Source: Streptococcus tangpeifui (GTDB lineage: Bacteria; Bacillota; Bacilli; Lactobacillales; Streptococcaceae). Taken from it: DNA of 64,000 nucleotides. Position numbers and translations under genes: made by a program. A model generated the notes under the pieces. It did not search any database. It was given only the letters and a program-made list of their open reading frames with translations, and had not been told where the DNA came from. Each line of letters opens with the position of its first letter. Positions within the stretch are counted from its first letter, which is position 1. The DNA is taken from the NCBI RefSeq assembly GCF_011038795.1, contig NZ_JAAKDU010000012.1, positions 1 to 64,000 on the forward strand, read 5' to 3'. This document shows positions 37,662 to 46,954 of the stretch, piece by piece.

Positions 37662-38729
37662 ATGGCTTACTTTTCAGAAAAATTTATAACTTGGCTGGAT
37701 GCCCATGCCGATCAGATTGACAAAGAGTCCGGTGAACTGGCTGATCAGCTCTTAGAGCGCATTGCAGCAGAAGGTGTTTTTGGTATTGCGGTGCCTGAAA
37801 TCTATGGCGGTCAAGGCGGCAGCAAGACAGAAGTAGTCGAATTTTTGTCAGAGCTGGCTCAGCATTCACTGACGGCTTCCTTTATATCGTGGGGCCATCG
37901 GACCTTTATTGAAATGCTTCTTGCTAGTAGCAATGACCTTCTGAAAAAGTCTTGGCTGCCGGATTTATTGACAGGGAAGCTGGCCGCCGGAACAGCTCTG
38001 TCAAATGCTACTAAATTTTTATCAAAGATTGAAGAGCTCAATGTTACCTTGGTGGAGCAAGATGGGAAATATTATCTGAGAGGAAGGCTTCCTTGGGTAA
38101 CGAATCTGCGTTCAGATCGTTTTGCGGCTGTTTTTGTCGCTCAATTTGAGGACGGCAGCAAAGAACCTATCGTTTTGGTCATTCCTTCCGAAGCAGCTGG
38201 ATTATCGCGGTCAGCTGATTTAGAATTTGCAGCCCTGCAAGGTTCTAACACGGCAGCCCTAAGCTTTGATAATGTGCCTTTGGATGATAGTTGGATACTA
38301 TCTGGTGATGCTAGAAGCTTTTTGGCTCAGACGCGTCCGGAATTTTTGGGCTATCAATTCGGTCTGGCCTTTGGCTTAATAGAGCGCTCATTGGATGAGG
38401 TAGCGCAAAGCCTAAGCAGCAATCGTTCGGTACTCAAGCAGGAGTACGATGATACCAAGGACAAGCTGACAGCTCTTCGGCAGTGCCTATTTACAGGTCT
38501 GGAATCAGAAAAGGACTTTATTGCAGATCCTCGTCAGCTCTTTCAGCTGCGCATTGATATTGTTGATATTGTCGCTGACAGCTTACTGTTAGAATTGCAG
38601 GCAAGCGGTGGCAGAGGTTATCTTAAAGGGTCTGCCTCTGGTTTTATCCGTCGCTGGAATGAAGGAGCTTTTTTGCCGATTGTTTCTCCAAGTGCTGTGC
38701 AGCTTCGGCATATTTTGGCAAGGGCCTAA
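37662..38729 (+). CDS. Acyl-CoA dehydrogenase-like flavoprotein
   Basis: A 355-residue protein with the acyl-CoA dehydrogenase layout: an N-terminal helical domain (ERIAAEGVFGIAVPEIYGGQGG), a mid beta domain (ALSNATKF, YYLRGRLPWVTNLRSDRF) and a C-terminal helical domain (LQASGGRGYLKGSASGFIRRWNEGAFLPIVSP). It is slightly short for the family and the catalytic Glu is not evident. Streptococci lack beta-oxidation, so it probably oxidises something else, perhaps with the adjacent thiol protein. Confidence 0.78.
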   Translation: MAYFSEKFITWLDAHADQIDKESGELADQLLERIAAEGVFGIAVPEIYGGQGGSKTEVVEFLSELAQHSLTASFISWGHRTFIEMLLASSNDLLKKSWLPDLLTGKLAAGTALSNATKFLSKIEELNVTLVEQDGKYYLRGRLPWVTNLRSDRFAAVFVAQFEDGSKEPIVLVIPSEAAGLSRSADLEFAALQGSNTAALSFDNVPLDDSWILSGDARSFLAQTRPEFLGYQFGLAFGLIERSLDEVAQSLSSNRSVLKQEYDDTKDKLTALRQCLFTGLESEKDFIADPRQLFQLRIDIVDIVADSLLLELQASGGRGYLKGSASGFIRRWNEGAFLPIVSPSAVQLRHILARA

Positions 38730-38850
38730 TCAGATAAACACGGGATTACCGTATGTCTTCTCTGCAGTAGCTAGTGATAAATAGAGCTTCATATCATCAA
38801 CTGTAGTTGTTAGTGATAGATGAGAGGCTAATTGCCTTTAAAAATCAAAA

Positions 38851-38881
38851 GCGATAGGCCATTTATCGGTCTGTCGTTTTT
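38851..38881 (+). terminator. Terminator after acyl-CoA dehydrogenase gene
   Basis: GCGATAGGCC pairs with GGTCTGTCGT (three G-T pairs) around a 7-nt loop, with a T-run. Confidence 0.75.
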
Positions 38882-39345
38882 GGGTTTTAAGACGATAAGC
38901 CTAAATATTCCAATAGACTTTTTGAGTAAGGCAGCAAGTTACATCCCTGTTCACTTCAGTCGATACTAATGAAACAAACAGGTTAGTAAGAGGGCTAGGC
39001 TTTCTACTTTGACAGACTTGTGACAAGATGATAGTCAAGCCATCTGTGCGTCACAATCTTTCGGATAAATGAATGAAAAAGCCCAGCTCATATAGATCCA
39101 TAGATAGGAAGTTCAACTAAAAAAGTCCCTTAGGATAAGAGCTATAGTAATTGCTGCTACTGCGGTAGGTGAGTTGTTAGTGGGAGCTTGGGCCAAGGTT
39201 CCATAGGATTCAACTAAGATTTTGTCTTATTATTTTTGGATTTTCCTTGAGTAGCAGAGGAGGGATGCATTCCAAAAAAATTGACGTTTTGAAAAATGAT
39301 TTAGATTAAAGCGGTCATCTCCATGCGGGATTTTATAGTCAGGGT

Positions 39346-39379
39346 GGATTGAGTTCTATCGATGCTCAATCCGCTTTTT
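39346..39379 (+). terminator. Isolated terminator upstream of the polysaccharide locus
   Basis: A perfect 8-bp stem GGATTGAG/CTCAATCC, then GC and TTTTT. No intact gene ends here, so it may mark a lost gene. Confidence 0.8.
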
Positions 39380-39571
39380 GAGTGTGCTCTTAAAGAAAAG
39401 TTAAGAAGCTTTACGAGGATTGACATTTTAAGTTAACACCATTGAAATAGAAGTCTAAAAATGATAAAATTAAGCTACTTTATCGTGTGTTTTAAGCTAT
39501 TTGGGAGAGCGATTGAAGATACAGCCGTGTCTTTAAACGGAAGAGTAGAATTTAGATGGAGAGATGTTCCT

Positions 39572-40234
39572 GTGTTCAATGGTAGAACCTATAAACACAA
39601 AGTTCAAACGAGTATTTACAGTCGATTTATCAAGCGTTTATTGGATATTTTAGTCGGCCTAGTTGGGACGGTTGTTTTTTTCGTGCCCTTGGCTTTGATT
39701 ATTGCTGTCTTTTACCTTTTTGGAAAAGATAGGGGCCCTATCATTTTCAGACAGGAGCGGATGGGCTTACATGGCAAAAGCTTTAAGATTATGAAGTTTC
39801 GATCCATGGTGGTTAATGCTGAGGAGCTCTTGGAGAGGGACGAAAAACTTTATCAAACCTACGTTGCTCACGGATACAAGTTTCCGGAAGGCCAAGATCC
39901 TCGCCTGACTAAGATTGGCGCCTTCATTCGTAAAACGAGCTTGGATGAATTTCCCCAGTTTATCAATATTCTCAAAGGGGATATGAGTCTGATTGGACCG
40001 CGGCCGATTTTAGCAGCGGAATTAGAAGAATATACTGAGCGGGAGCAAAAAAAGCTCTTGTCTGTTAAGCCCGGAGCGACTGGTTGGTGGCAAGTTTCTG
40101 GGCGCAGTGATGTCCATTATCCAGAGCGTTGTGAATTGGAGCTCTATTATCCGCGAAATTTTTCCTTTGGCTTAGATGTTAAAATTTTCTTTTTAACGAT
40201 CAAGCAGGTGTTTCGGGGAGAAGGAGCTCATTGA
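39572..40234 (+). CDS. Initiating undecaprenyl-phosphate sugar-1-phosphate transferase
   Basis: A 220-residue protein of the short WbaP/PglC catalytic type. It has one N-terminal membrane helix (RFIKRLLDILVGLVGTVVFFVPLALIIAVFYL), then RQERMGLHGKSFKIMKFRSM, TKIGAFIRKTSLDEFPQFINILKGDMSLIGPRP and KPGATGWWQVSGRS. It would load the first sugar phosphate onto the lipid carrier. I choose the GTG at 39572 because GGAGAG lies 7 nt upstream; an in-frame ATG at 39461 has no ribosome site and would add an atypical extension. Confidence 0.88.
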   Translation: MFNGRTYKHKVQTSIYSRFIKRLLDILVGLVGTVVFFVPLALIIAVFYLFGKDRGPIIFRQERMGLHGKSFKIMKFRSMVVNAEELLERDEKLYQTYVAHGYKFPEGQDPRLTKIGAFIRKTSLDEFPQFINILKGDMSLIGPRPILAAELEEYTEREQKKLLSVKPGATGWWQVSGRSDVHYPERCELELYYPRNFSFGLDVKIFFLTIKQVFRGEGAH

Positions 40235-40274
40235 TGTGTAGACTTTTTGTTGTGAAGGAATTGGGGAATTGCTG

Positions 40275-41723
40275 ATGGTTCAGAAAAAAGTTTCTGTTCA
40301 GATGAACATCATCATGAACTTCCTGCTGACGATTTCTAATATTATTTTTCCTCTGATAACGTTTCCTTATGTCTCTCGGGTCTTGATGCCTGTCGGGACT
40401 GGTAAGGTAGCCTTTGCCACCTCTATCGTGTCTTATTTTGCTATGGTGGGGATGCTGGGTATTCCAACCTATGGGATTCGGGCTTGTGCCAAGGTGCGCG
40501 ATGATAAGGATAAACTGTCTAAGACGGTTCAGGAAATTATGGTCATCAACACTGTGGCTATGACCTTATCCTTGGTGACTTATATCATGGCCATTATGGC
40601 TGTTCCGAGGATGGCTCAGGATCGCACCCTCTTTATGATTAATATTGCTACGCTGGTATTCAATCTGATTGGCTGTGAGTGGCTCTACAAGGCCTTAGAG
40701 CAGTATACCTACATCACTGTTCGTTCTGTCGCTTTGAAATTTGTCTCGCTGGTTCTTATGTTTCTGGTGGTACGCCAAAGAGGAGACTATGTCCTCTACG
40801 GTGCTATTACCATTTTGGCTAGTGTTGGGTCTAATTTCTTTAACTTTATCAATTTGCGCAAGTACCTCAATCTCAAGTGGTACAGTGGCATGGATCTCAA
40901 GCAGCATATTCAGCCGATTTTCAGTTTCTTTATGATGACAGTAGCGACTACCATCTATACCAATTTGGATTCGGTCATGCTGGGCTTTATGAAGAATGAT
41001 ACAGCCGTCGGTTATTACAATGCTTCGGTCAAGATTAAGACAATTTTGGTCAGCTTAGTGACGTCTATGGGAAGTGTCCTCCTGCCTCGTCTCTCTTACT
41101 ATGTCAAGCATGGTAAGAAGGAGGAGTTCAGAGTTTTGACCGTGCGCTCCCTGCAGTTTATTGGGTTTATTGCCATTCCCCTTTGGGCTTACTTTACCCT
41201 CTTTGCTAAACAAGGCATTGATTTCTTATCTGGACCGGATTATGCCGGCTCCGTTCTGCCTATGCAGCTCATTATGCCGACCCTCTTTTTCATCGGTCTA
41301 TCTAATCTTTTGGGCATCCAAATTCTGGTTCCTATGGAGCGGGAAAATCAGGTGCTGAAATCGGTTATCCTCGGAGCTTTTGTTGATTTGGTCATCAATG
41401 TTATGGCTATTCCGAGATTCGGGGCAGCAGGGGCTGCATTTGGCACGCTGGTAGCTGAATTTTTTGTTGTTGCCTATCAGATTTTTGTCCTAAGGGATTT
41501 CTTGAAAGAAGTATTGCCTCAGGTTCGGATCTATAAAAATATCTTGGCTACTGTTTTAGCGAGTTTAGCTGCCTGTATGCTCTACGCTAGCTGCTTAACC
41601 AGTTTGTCCAGCTTTCTGGTGTTAGTGGCATCAGCAGCGGTTTTTGGCTTGGTTTATCTGCTCGTCAGCTTCCTGCTCAAGGATGCCTTCTTGCTGTATT
41701 TCGTTAGTTATTATAAAAAATAA
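40275..41723 (+). CDS. wzx: Polysaccharide repeat-unit flippase Wzx
   Basis: A 482-residue protein with 12-14 membrane segments of the MATE/MVF-type polysaccharide transport family: NIIMNFLLTISNIIFPLITFPYVSRVL at the N-terminus and TNLDSVMLGFMKNDTAVGYYNASVKI in the middle. It flips lipid-linked repeat units outward for Wzy. GGGG lies 9-12 nt ahead of the ATG at 40275. Confidence 0.92.
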   Translation: MVQKKVSVQMNIIMNFLLTISNIIFPLITFPYVSRVLMPVGTGKVAFATSIVSYFAMVGMLGIPTYGIRACAKVRDDKDKLSKTVQEIMVINTVAMTLSLVTYIMAIMAVPRMAQDRTLFMINIATLVFNLIGCEWLYKALEQYTYITVRSVALKFVSLVLMFLVVRQRGDYVLYGAITILASVGSNFFNFINLRKYLNLKWYSGMDLKQHIQPIFSFFMMTVATTIYTNLDSVMLGFMKNDTAVGYYNASVKIKTILVSLVTSMGSVLLPRLSYYVKHGKKEEFRVLTVRSLQFIGFIAIPLWAYFTLFAKQGIDFLSGPDYAGSVLPMQLIMPTLFFIGLSNLLGIQILVPMERENQVLKSVILGAFVDLVINVMAIPRFGAAGAAFGTLVAEFFVVAYQIFVLRDFLKEVLPQVRIYKNILATVLASLAACMLYASCLTSLSSFLVLVASAAVFGLVYLLVSFLLKDAFLLYFVSYYKK

Positions 41724-41738
41724 GAACAAGGAGACAAG

Positions 41739-42530
41739 GTGAAGAACATTCAACTTATCGTAGCGACCCACAAGTCCTTCGTCATGCCCGACGATAGCCA
41801 GCTCTACCTGCCTGTGCATGTGGGTGCTCAAGGAAAGGCGCCTATCGGCTATACTCCGGATAATACCGGCGATAATATCTCTGAGCTCAATCCTTATTTC
41901 TGTGAATTGACGGGCCTTTACTGGGCCTGGAAGAATCTGGATTGTGATTATCTGGGGCTGGTACACTATCGGCGGTATTTTGCTAAAGATGGGGTGCGTT
42001 ATAAGGAAGGTCTGGATATCAATCAGGCCATTCTCACGCAGGCTGACTGCGTGAGGCTCTTGGATCAGGCTGATGTCATTGTTCCTAAACGTCGTAAATA
42101 TTACATTGAAACCCTTTATTCTCATTATGACCACACCTTTGACGGGGGGCATTTGGATGAGGCAAGGGCCATTATCGAGAAAATTCAGCCGGATTATCTG
42201 GCGGCCTTTGACCGCGTCATGCAGCAGCGCTCAGGCTATATGTTTAATATGTATCTCATGTCTAAGGCAAATTCGGATGCCTACTGTGCTTGGCTTTTCC
42301 CGATCTTGCAAGAGCTCTACCAAAGGATTGATACCAAGGTTTTAACGGCCTTTGAAGCCCGTCTCTTCGGCCGAGTCAGTGAGATCCTCTTCAATGTCTG
42401 GTTGGATAAGCAGGATTTCGTTGTTAAAGAGGTGCCCTTTATCTACATGGAAAAGGTCAACCTATGGAAGAAGGGGCTGTCCTTCTTGCAAGCCAAGTTC
42501 TTTGGTAAGAAATACGGAGCCAGCTTTTAA
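41739..42530 (+). CDS. DUF4422 glycosyltransferase
   Basis: A 263-residue protein with the DUF4422 hallmarks QLIVATHKSFVMPDD, NPYFCELTGLYWAWKNLDCDYLGLVHYRRYF and later LFPILQELYQR. The family consists of capsule glycosyltransferases, several of them galactosyl- or GalNAc-transferases. GTG start with AAGGAG upstream. Confidence 0.85.
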   Translation: MKNIQLIVATHKSFVMPDDSQLYLPVHVGAQGKAPIGYTPDNTGDNISELNPYFCELTGLYWAWKNLDCDYLGLVHYRRYFAKDGVRYKEGLDINQAILTQADCVRLLDQADVIVPKRRKYYIETLYSHYDHTFDGGHLDEARAIIEKIQPDYLAAFDRVMQQRSGYMFNMYLMSKANSDAYCAWLFPILQELYQRIDTKVLTAFEARLFGRVSEILFNVWLDKQDFVVKEVPFIYMEKVNLWKKGLSFLQAKFFGKKYGASF

Positions 42531-42617
42531 AAAGCAATCACTTTTAGGAGCTCGGCTTCCTTTTGTCAAGAGATTATCATAGTAGATGAAATGATTTTAA
42601 GTAAGAGAGAGAATACG

Positions 42618-43730
42618 ATGTCACAATATGATTATTTAGTTGTTGGTGCGGGTTTGTTTGGGGCTGTCTTTGCCCACGAAGCGGCCCTCAAGGGTAAGAG
42701 GGTCAAAGTCATTGAAAAGCGCGACCATATCGCTGGAAATATCTATACCAAGGAAGTGGAAGGGATCCAAGTACATGAGTACGGGGCTCATATCTTCCAT
42801 ACGTCTGACAAGGAAATTTGGGATTATGTCAACCAGTTTGCAGAGTTTAACCGCTACACCAACAGTCCCATTGCTAATTATAAAGGTGAGATTTATAACC
42901 TTCCTTTCAATATGAACACCTTCAACAAGCTCTGGGGTGTGGTGACACCGCAGGAGGCTCAGGCTAAGATTGATGAGCAGCGGGCTGTCTTAGGTGGTAA
43001 GAAACCTGAGAATCTCGAGGAACAGGCTATTTCGCTGGTTGGAACCGATATCTATGAAAAGCTGATTAAGGACTATACACAGAAGCAGTGGGGCAAGCCA
43101 ACGACGGAACTCCCTGCCTTTATCATCCGTCGTCTGCCGGTGCGTCTGACCTATGACAATAACTACTTCAATGATACCTATCAGGGTATCCCAATCGGGG
43201 GCTATACTCAGATTGTTGAGAAGATGCTGAATCATGCCAATATTGATGTGGAGACAGGCGTTGACTTCTTCGCTAAAAAGGACCAATACTTGGCAAACTT
43301 CCCTAAGATTGTCTTTACTGGTATGATTGATCAGTTCTTTGATTACCAACTGGGTGAGCTGGAATACCGCAGCCTGCGCTTTGAGACAGAAACCCTCGAT
43401 ATGGGAAATTATCAGGGCAATGCGGTGGTCAACTATACGGATGCAGAGACACCGTACACACGGATCATTGAGCACAAGCATTTTGAATTTGGTACTCAGC
43501 CTAAAACCATCATCACCAAGGAACATTCTAAGACATGGAGCCGTGGAGATGAACCCTACTATCCCGTCAACAACGATCGCAACAACCACCTCTACAAGGA
43601 ATACAAGAAATTAGCTGACCAAGAAGGTCAGGTTATCTTCGGCGGCCGTCTCGGACACTACCGTTATTATGACATGCACCAAGTCATCGCCGCCGCCCTG
43701 CAGTGCGTGAGAAGTGAAGTAGGAGAATAA
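42618..43730 (+). CDS. glf: UDP-galactopyranose mutase
   Basis: A 370-residue FAD enzyme: YDYLVVGAGLFGAVFAHEAALKGKRVKVIEKRDHIAGN, HEYGAHIFHTSDKEIWDYVNQF, and the later VFGGRLGHYRYYDMHQVI-type FAD end (IFGGRLGHYRYYDM). It makes UDP-galactofuranose, so the polysaccharide should contain Galf. The ATG at 42618 gives the canonical N-terminus. Confidence 0.97.
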   Translation: MSQYDYLVVGAGLFGAVFAHEAALKGKRVKVIEKRDHIAGNIYTKEVEGIQVHEYGAHIFHTSDKEIWDYVNQFAEFNRYTNSPIANYKGEIYNLPFNMNTFNKLWGVVTPQEAQAKIDEQRAVLGGKKPENLEEQAISLVGTDIYEKLIKDYTQKQWGKPTTELPAFIIRRLPVRLTYDNNYFNDTYQGIPIGGYTQIVEKMLNHANIDVETGVDFFAKKDQYLANFPKIVFTGMIDQFFDYQLGELEYRSLRFETETLDMGNYQGNAVVNYTDAETPYTRIIEHKHFEFGTQPKTIITKEHSKTWSRGDEPYYPVNNDRNNHLYKEYKKLADQEGQVIFGGRLGHYRYYDMHQVIAAALQCVRSEVGE

Positions 43731-43734
43731 GTCT

Positions 43735-44604
43735 TTGCAAGCAATTTTGATTTTAGCTCATCAGAACTTTGACCAAGTTTATCAGCTGGCTCAGTATTTA
43801 CATTCTGAATTTGAGATTTATATTCATTTTGATACCAAGATGCCTTTAGGCCAGTCGCAAAAGAACCAATTAGAACAGGTGGGCATTCACTATATTTCAG
43901 AGATCGATGTTCATTGGGGAGCGTGGACAGTTACTCAAGCTATGTATCGTCTGATGGAAGAGGCCCTGAAAAATCCTGAAGTTGAATGTGTTCACTTCAT
44001 TTCAGGGCAAGATTGGCCAGTGCAGAAGCCCAGTCGGATTAGGGAATTTTATGAAAAGAATGACAGAATTTATTTGATGGCTAAGCCTGCCAGAGCGGAA
44101 ACTAAATCGGGCGAACGTTTGATTTGGTGGCAACAATTCTACTTTAACTATGATAAAATCAATCGCCGTTCGACCTTTGGTAAGATTTATCACCGTATTT
44201 CGCTCGTGCTTCAAAGGCTTTTGCGTGTCAATAAATTTAAAAAACTAGACATCCAACAAGAAATCTATTCTGGACCTGCTTGGTGTGATTTACCGAGAGA
44301 TGTCGCCCAGTATTGTCTGGACTTTATGGTTCAGCATCCTAACTATGTCAAGATGTTGCAGACCAGCTTTTGTTCGGATGAATTTTGGCTGCCAACTATG
44401 ATTTACAATGAATCTAAATTTTCGGACAGAATAGTAGGCGAATACTATCGCTATATCAAGTGGGAAGAGCAGCACGGTTCCTATCCAGCTATTCTCGATG
44501 AGCGAGATTTTGCAGCCATCAAAAATAGCGGGGCTTTTTTCTCCCGCAAGTTTGACACCGCTTATTCACAAGAGCTCATCGCTCGATTAGCTCAGGAAGA
44601 TTAA
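43735..44604 (+). CDS. GT14-like beta-glycosyltransferase (core-2/I-branching type)
   Basis: A 289-residue protein: AILILAHQNFDQVYQLAQYL, HFISGQDWPVQKPSRIREFY and a later SDEFWLPTMI motif typical of the core-2/I-branching GlcNAc-transferase family found in bacterial capsule clusters. TTG start 4 nt after the glf stop, with AGGAG upstream. The transferred sugar is unknown. Confidence 0.82.
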   Translation: MQAILILAHQNFDQVYQLAQYLHSEFEIYIHFDTKMPLGQSQKNQLEQVGIHYISEIDVHWGAWTVTQAMYRLMEEALKNPEVECVHFISGQDWPVQKPSRIREFYEKNDRIYLMAKPARAETKSGERLIWWQQFYFNYDKINRRSTFGKIYHRISLVLQRLLRVNKFKKLDIQQEIYSGPAWCDLPRDVAQYCLDFMVQHPNYVKMLQTSFCSDEFWLPTMIYNESKFSDRIVGEYYRYIKWEEQHGSYPAILDERDFAAIKNSGAFFSRKFDTAYSQELIARLAQED

Positions 44605-44665
44605 AAGCAAGTCCGTTTCAATTTTTGCTAAATTGACCCCTATTTTTACCACAAGAAGGAAGCCC

Positions 44666-45886
44666 ATGAAAATTAGAATTGACAAGGAATCCATTTCAGA
44701 TTTTATTCTTTATGCTGTTCTGGCAGCCTATATCTTTTTTGCCATTCTTAATGCCAGCTTTTTTGTCCAACATATTCCGGGGGCTTTGTTTAATCTGGTC
44801 AACTACACAGCCTTAGCTGCCATGGTATTTGTTGAAGTTCTGAATTTGAATTACACGCGTCGAACGATCTTTGCTATTCCTGTTCTTTTGGTACTCTTCG
44901 CTATTTCTTATAAGGTTGCTGGCATTTTTTCTAATGTTTCGATTATTATCCTCTTTAGCTATTTTTATCGGCGGCAGCCATTAGAAAGTGTGGCTAAAGT
45001 GGCCTGTGTCAGCAGTGTTTTTGCCTTGCTTTTGGTCATTTTTAGCAGTCGTATCGGTTTTATTCCGAACTACTTGGAAGCCAATGAAGGGCGGGTTCGT
45101 CATTATATCGGCTTTCGCTATTCCCTTTTTCCGTCAACGGTCATGCTCAATATCAGCTTGATTCGCTTTTTCCTCAAGCGAAATGGGGTTAAACTCTATG
45201 AACTGGCTGTTTTGCTGCTGGCTAACTATTGGATTTTTAGGCAGACTAACTCACGGCTGACCTTCTTTACCGCTATTTTGCTCTTGCTAATCTGGGGAGT
45301 TCTTAAATATTATCCGCAACTCATGACCAAGTTTCGGCCAATTTTGTCCATTTTCATCTTATCCTATCCCTTCACCTTTTTAACCAGCCTCTGGTTTAGT
45401 TTCAACTATTCGCAAGTCTCTTCCTTCCAGCTTTATCTCAATAATGTTATGGGGGGGCGGCTCTATCTGATGCACAAGTCCATGGGGCTCTATGGATTTA
45501 AGTTGACAGGTCAGAAGATTTCTTGGGTCGGTAATGGCTTGAATGATTTGGGGCGAGTGACGCATTCATCGTACCTTTACGTGGATAACCTCTATATGCA
45601 GTTTCTGCAGAATTTTGGTCTGATTATCACCCTAGCCTTTGTGGCAGGTATGACAGTGCTGATGTATAAGCTTTATCGTCAGAAAGCTATGTATCTTTAT
45701 ATCATTTTCATCAGCTTAGCCTTCCATGGCTTGATTGATGATTTGATTTCAAATTTGCACTATAGTATTTTCCCGATTCTACTAGGTATGCTTTATATTG
45801 AGCATTACCGTCTAAGGTCTAGGGATGAGGGCGTTGAACCGACCAGACTAGGAGATGCTCCTGCCATTAGTCCGAAGAATTTCTAA
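44666..45886 (+). CDS. wzy: Polysaccharide polymerase Wzy
   Basis: A 406-residue protein with about 11 membrane segments and a large extracellular loop between later helices (~residues 255-310, with GGRLYLMHKSMGLYGFKLTGQKISWVGNGLN). This is the topology and loop style of Wzy. The sequence is not conserved, so the call rests on topology and context. AAGGAAG precedes the ATG. Confidence 0.85.
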   Translation: MKIRIDKESISDFILYAVLAAYIFFAILNASFFVQHIPGALFNLVNYTALAAMVFVEVLNLNYTRRTIFAIPVLLVLFAISYKVAGIFSNVSIIILFSYFYRRQPLESVAKVACVSSVFALLLVIFSSRIGFIPNYLEANEGRVRHYIGFRYSLFPSTVMLNISLIRFFLKRNGVKLYELAVLLLANYWIFRQTNSRLTFFTAILLLLIWGVLKYYPQLMTKFRPILSIFILSYPFTFLTSLWFSFNYSQVSSFQLYLNNVMGGRLYLMHKSMGLYGFKLTGQKISWVGNGLNDLGRVTHSSYLYVDNLYMQFLQNFGLIITLAFVAGMTVLMYKLYRQKAMYLYIIFISLAFHGLIDDLISNLHYSIFPILLGMLYIEHYRLRSRDEGVEPTRLGDAPAISPKNF

Positions 45887-45942
45887 ATCAAGGGACTCAC
45901 AGTCTTGATATTTAGTCTTAAAATAGCGGAAAGGAGAAGCAG

Positions 45943-46950
45943 ATGCCAACTAGCAGCGAACCATTTATCAGCGTGATTATTCCTGTCCATAATGCCGAGA
46001 CGACACTTTTGCGTGCTCTGGACAGTTTGGCTTTTCCCGACTGTGAAATCATTTTAGTTGAGAATAGCTCAACGGATCATTCCTACCAGCTAGCCTGTGA
46101 TTATGCTATGGAGAATAACCGCCTCAAGGTCTTTCAGTCAGCTCCGGGAGTTTCCAATGCCCGTAATAAAGGGCTGGAGCAGGCCAACGGTGAATGGATT
46201 TTCTTCTTGGATGCCGATGACTTTTTCTTCAAGGAAAATCTGGCAAAAATCGCAGACAAGCTTAAGTCCAGCCAGAGTGACATCGTTACTTATAACTTCC
46301 ACAAGGGAGGGCATCTGGTTGAGCTTTTTGAGGTGGTTGAAGATTTCCGCCGGCCAGAGGAAAGAGAGGCTTTTATCGGCCGCTGCCTTCATCAGCCAAC
46401 CCAGTACATGACGGTCTGGAGTAAGGCTTTCCGAGCACGTTTAGTTAAAGGCTTGCGATTTGATTCTAATTTGCGAGTATCTGAGGATAGCAATTTCTTC
46501 CTGCAAGCGCTCTTGCGCGCTCAGGCTATTTCAACCTCACCTGATCTGCTTTACCACTATTCTATTGATAGTCCGTCAACCATGCGAACGTTTGATCAAT
46601 CTAAATTAGAGGGGTATTTGGCAGCCCTGACTCGGGCTCAAACCATTATCGAAGATCAATCAGCAGCCCTACAGGAGGCCTTTGCTGCCTATAGTTTGGC
46701 GCAGTTCAATCTAGGAATGGTGCGAGAGGTCTTTCACCAAAACAATCCGCAGTCGTATAAGGTGAAACTTGCTAGGCTGAAGGAGCTCAGCCATTCAGAG
46801 CCCTTTGCTCCCGCTTTTGCTGGTATGAGTCTGAAAAAAATCAAAGGGCTAGGCGATATCCCCCACTGGTTGATCAAGTACCATGCTTATCGTTTGGCCT
46901 CGCTCGTCTATCTGGTTAGAGTCAGACAGAATGCCCGTAAAGAAAGGTAA
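45943..46950 (+). CDS. GT2 family glycosyltransferase
   Basis: A 335-residue GT-A fold enzyme: PFISVIIPVHNAETTLLRALDSL, the nucleotide-sugar motif SNARNKGLEQANGEWIFFLDADD (DxD as DAD). C-terminal helices lack membrane segments. The acceptor and donor are unknown. GGAGAAG lies upstream of the ATG. Confidence 0.88.
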   Translation: MPTSSEPFISVIIPVHNAETTLLRALDSLAFPDCEIILVENSSTDHSYQLACDYAMENNRLKVFQSAPGVSNARNKGLEQANGEWIFFLDADDFFFKENLAKIADKLKSSQSDIVTYNFHKGGHLVELFEVVEDFRRPEEREAFIGRCLHQPTQYMTVWSKAFRARLVKGLRFDSNLRVSEDSNFFLQALLRAQAISTSPDLLYHYSIDSPSTMRTFDQSKLEGYLAALTRAQTIIEDQSAALQEAFAAYSLAQFNLGMVREVFHQNNPQSYKVKLARLKELSHSEPFAPAFAGMSLKKIKGLGDIPHWLIKYHAYRLASLVYLVRVRQNARKER

Positions 46951-46954
46951 ACTT

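Larger units (their letters stand above)
38730..39571. other. Long gene-poor junction before polysaccharide locus
   Basis: About 840 nt without an intact gene. It holds two terminators (38851-38881, 39346-39379), a short hydrophobic frame near 39133-39210 (IRAIVIAATAVGELLVGAWAKVP, then stop) and a 14-codon frame after AGGAGGG at ~39265. TTGACA at 39420-39425 may be the -35 of the locus promoter, but the -10 is poor. It looks like an eroded insertion junction. Confidence 0.5.

Noticed and set aside
39461..39571. N-terminal extension of the initiating sugar transferase
   Set aside because: No ribosome site before the ATG at 39461 and the added residues match nothing; GTG 39572 has GGAGAG at 7 nt.
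42990..43589. Long open frame on the minus strand inside glf
   Set aside because: It is a shadow of the glf coding sequence without ribosome site or known family. Other antisense frames of 100-200 codons inside rpl, thyA, trmD and GT genes were dropped for the same reason.
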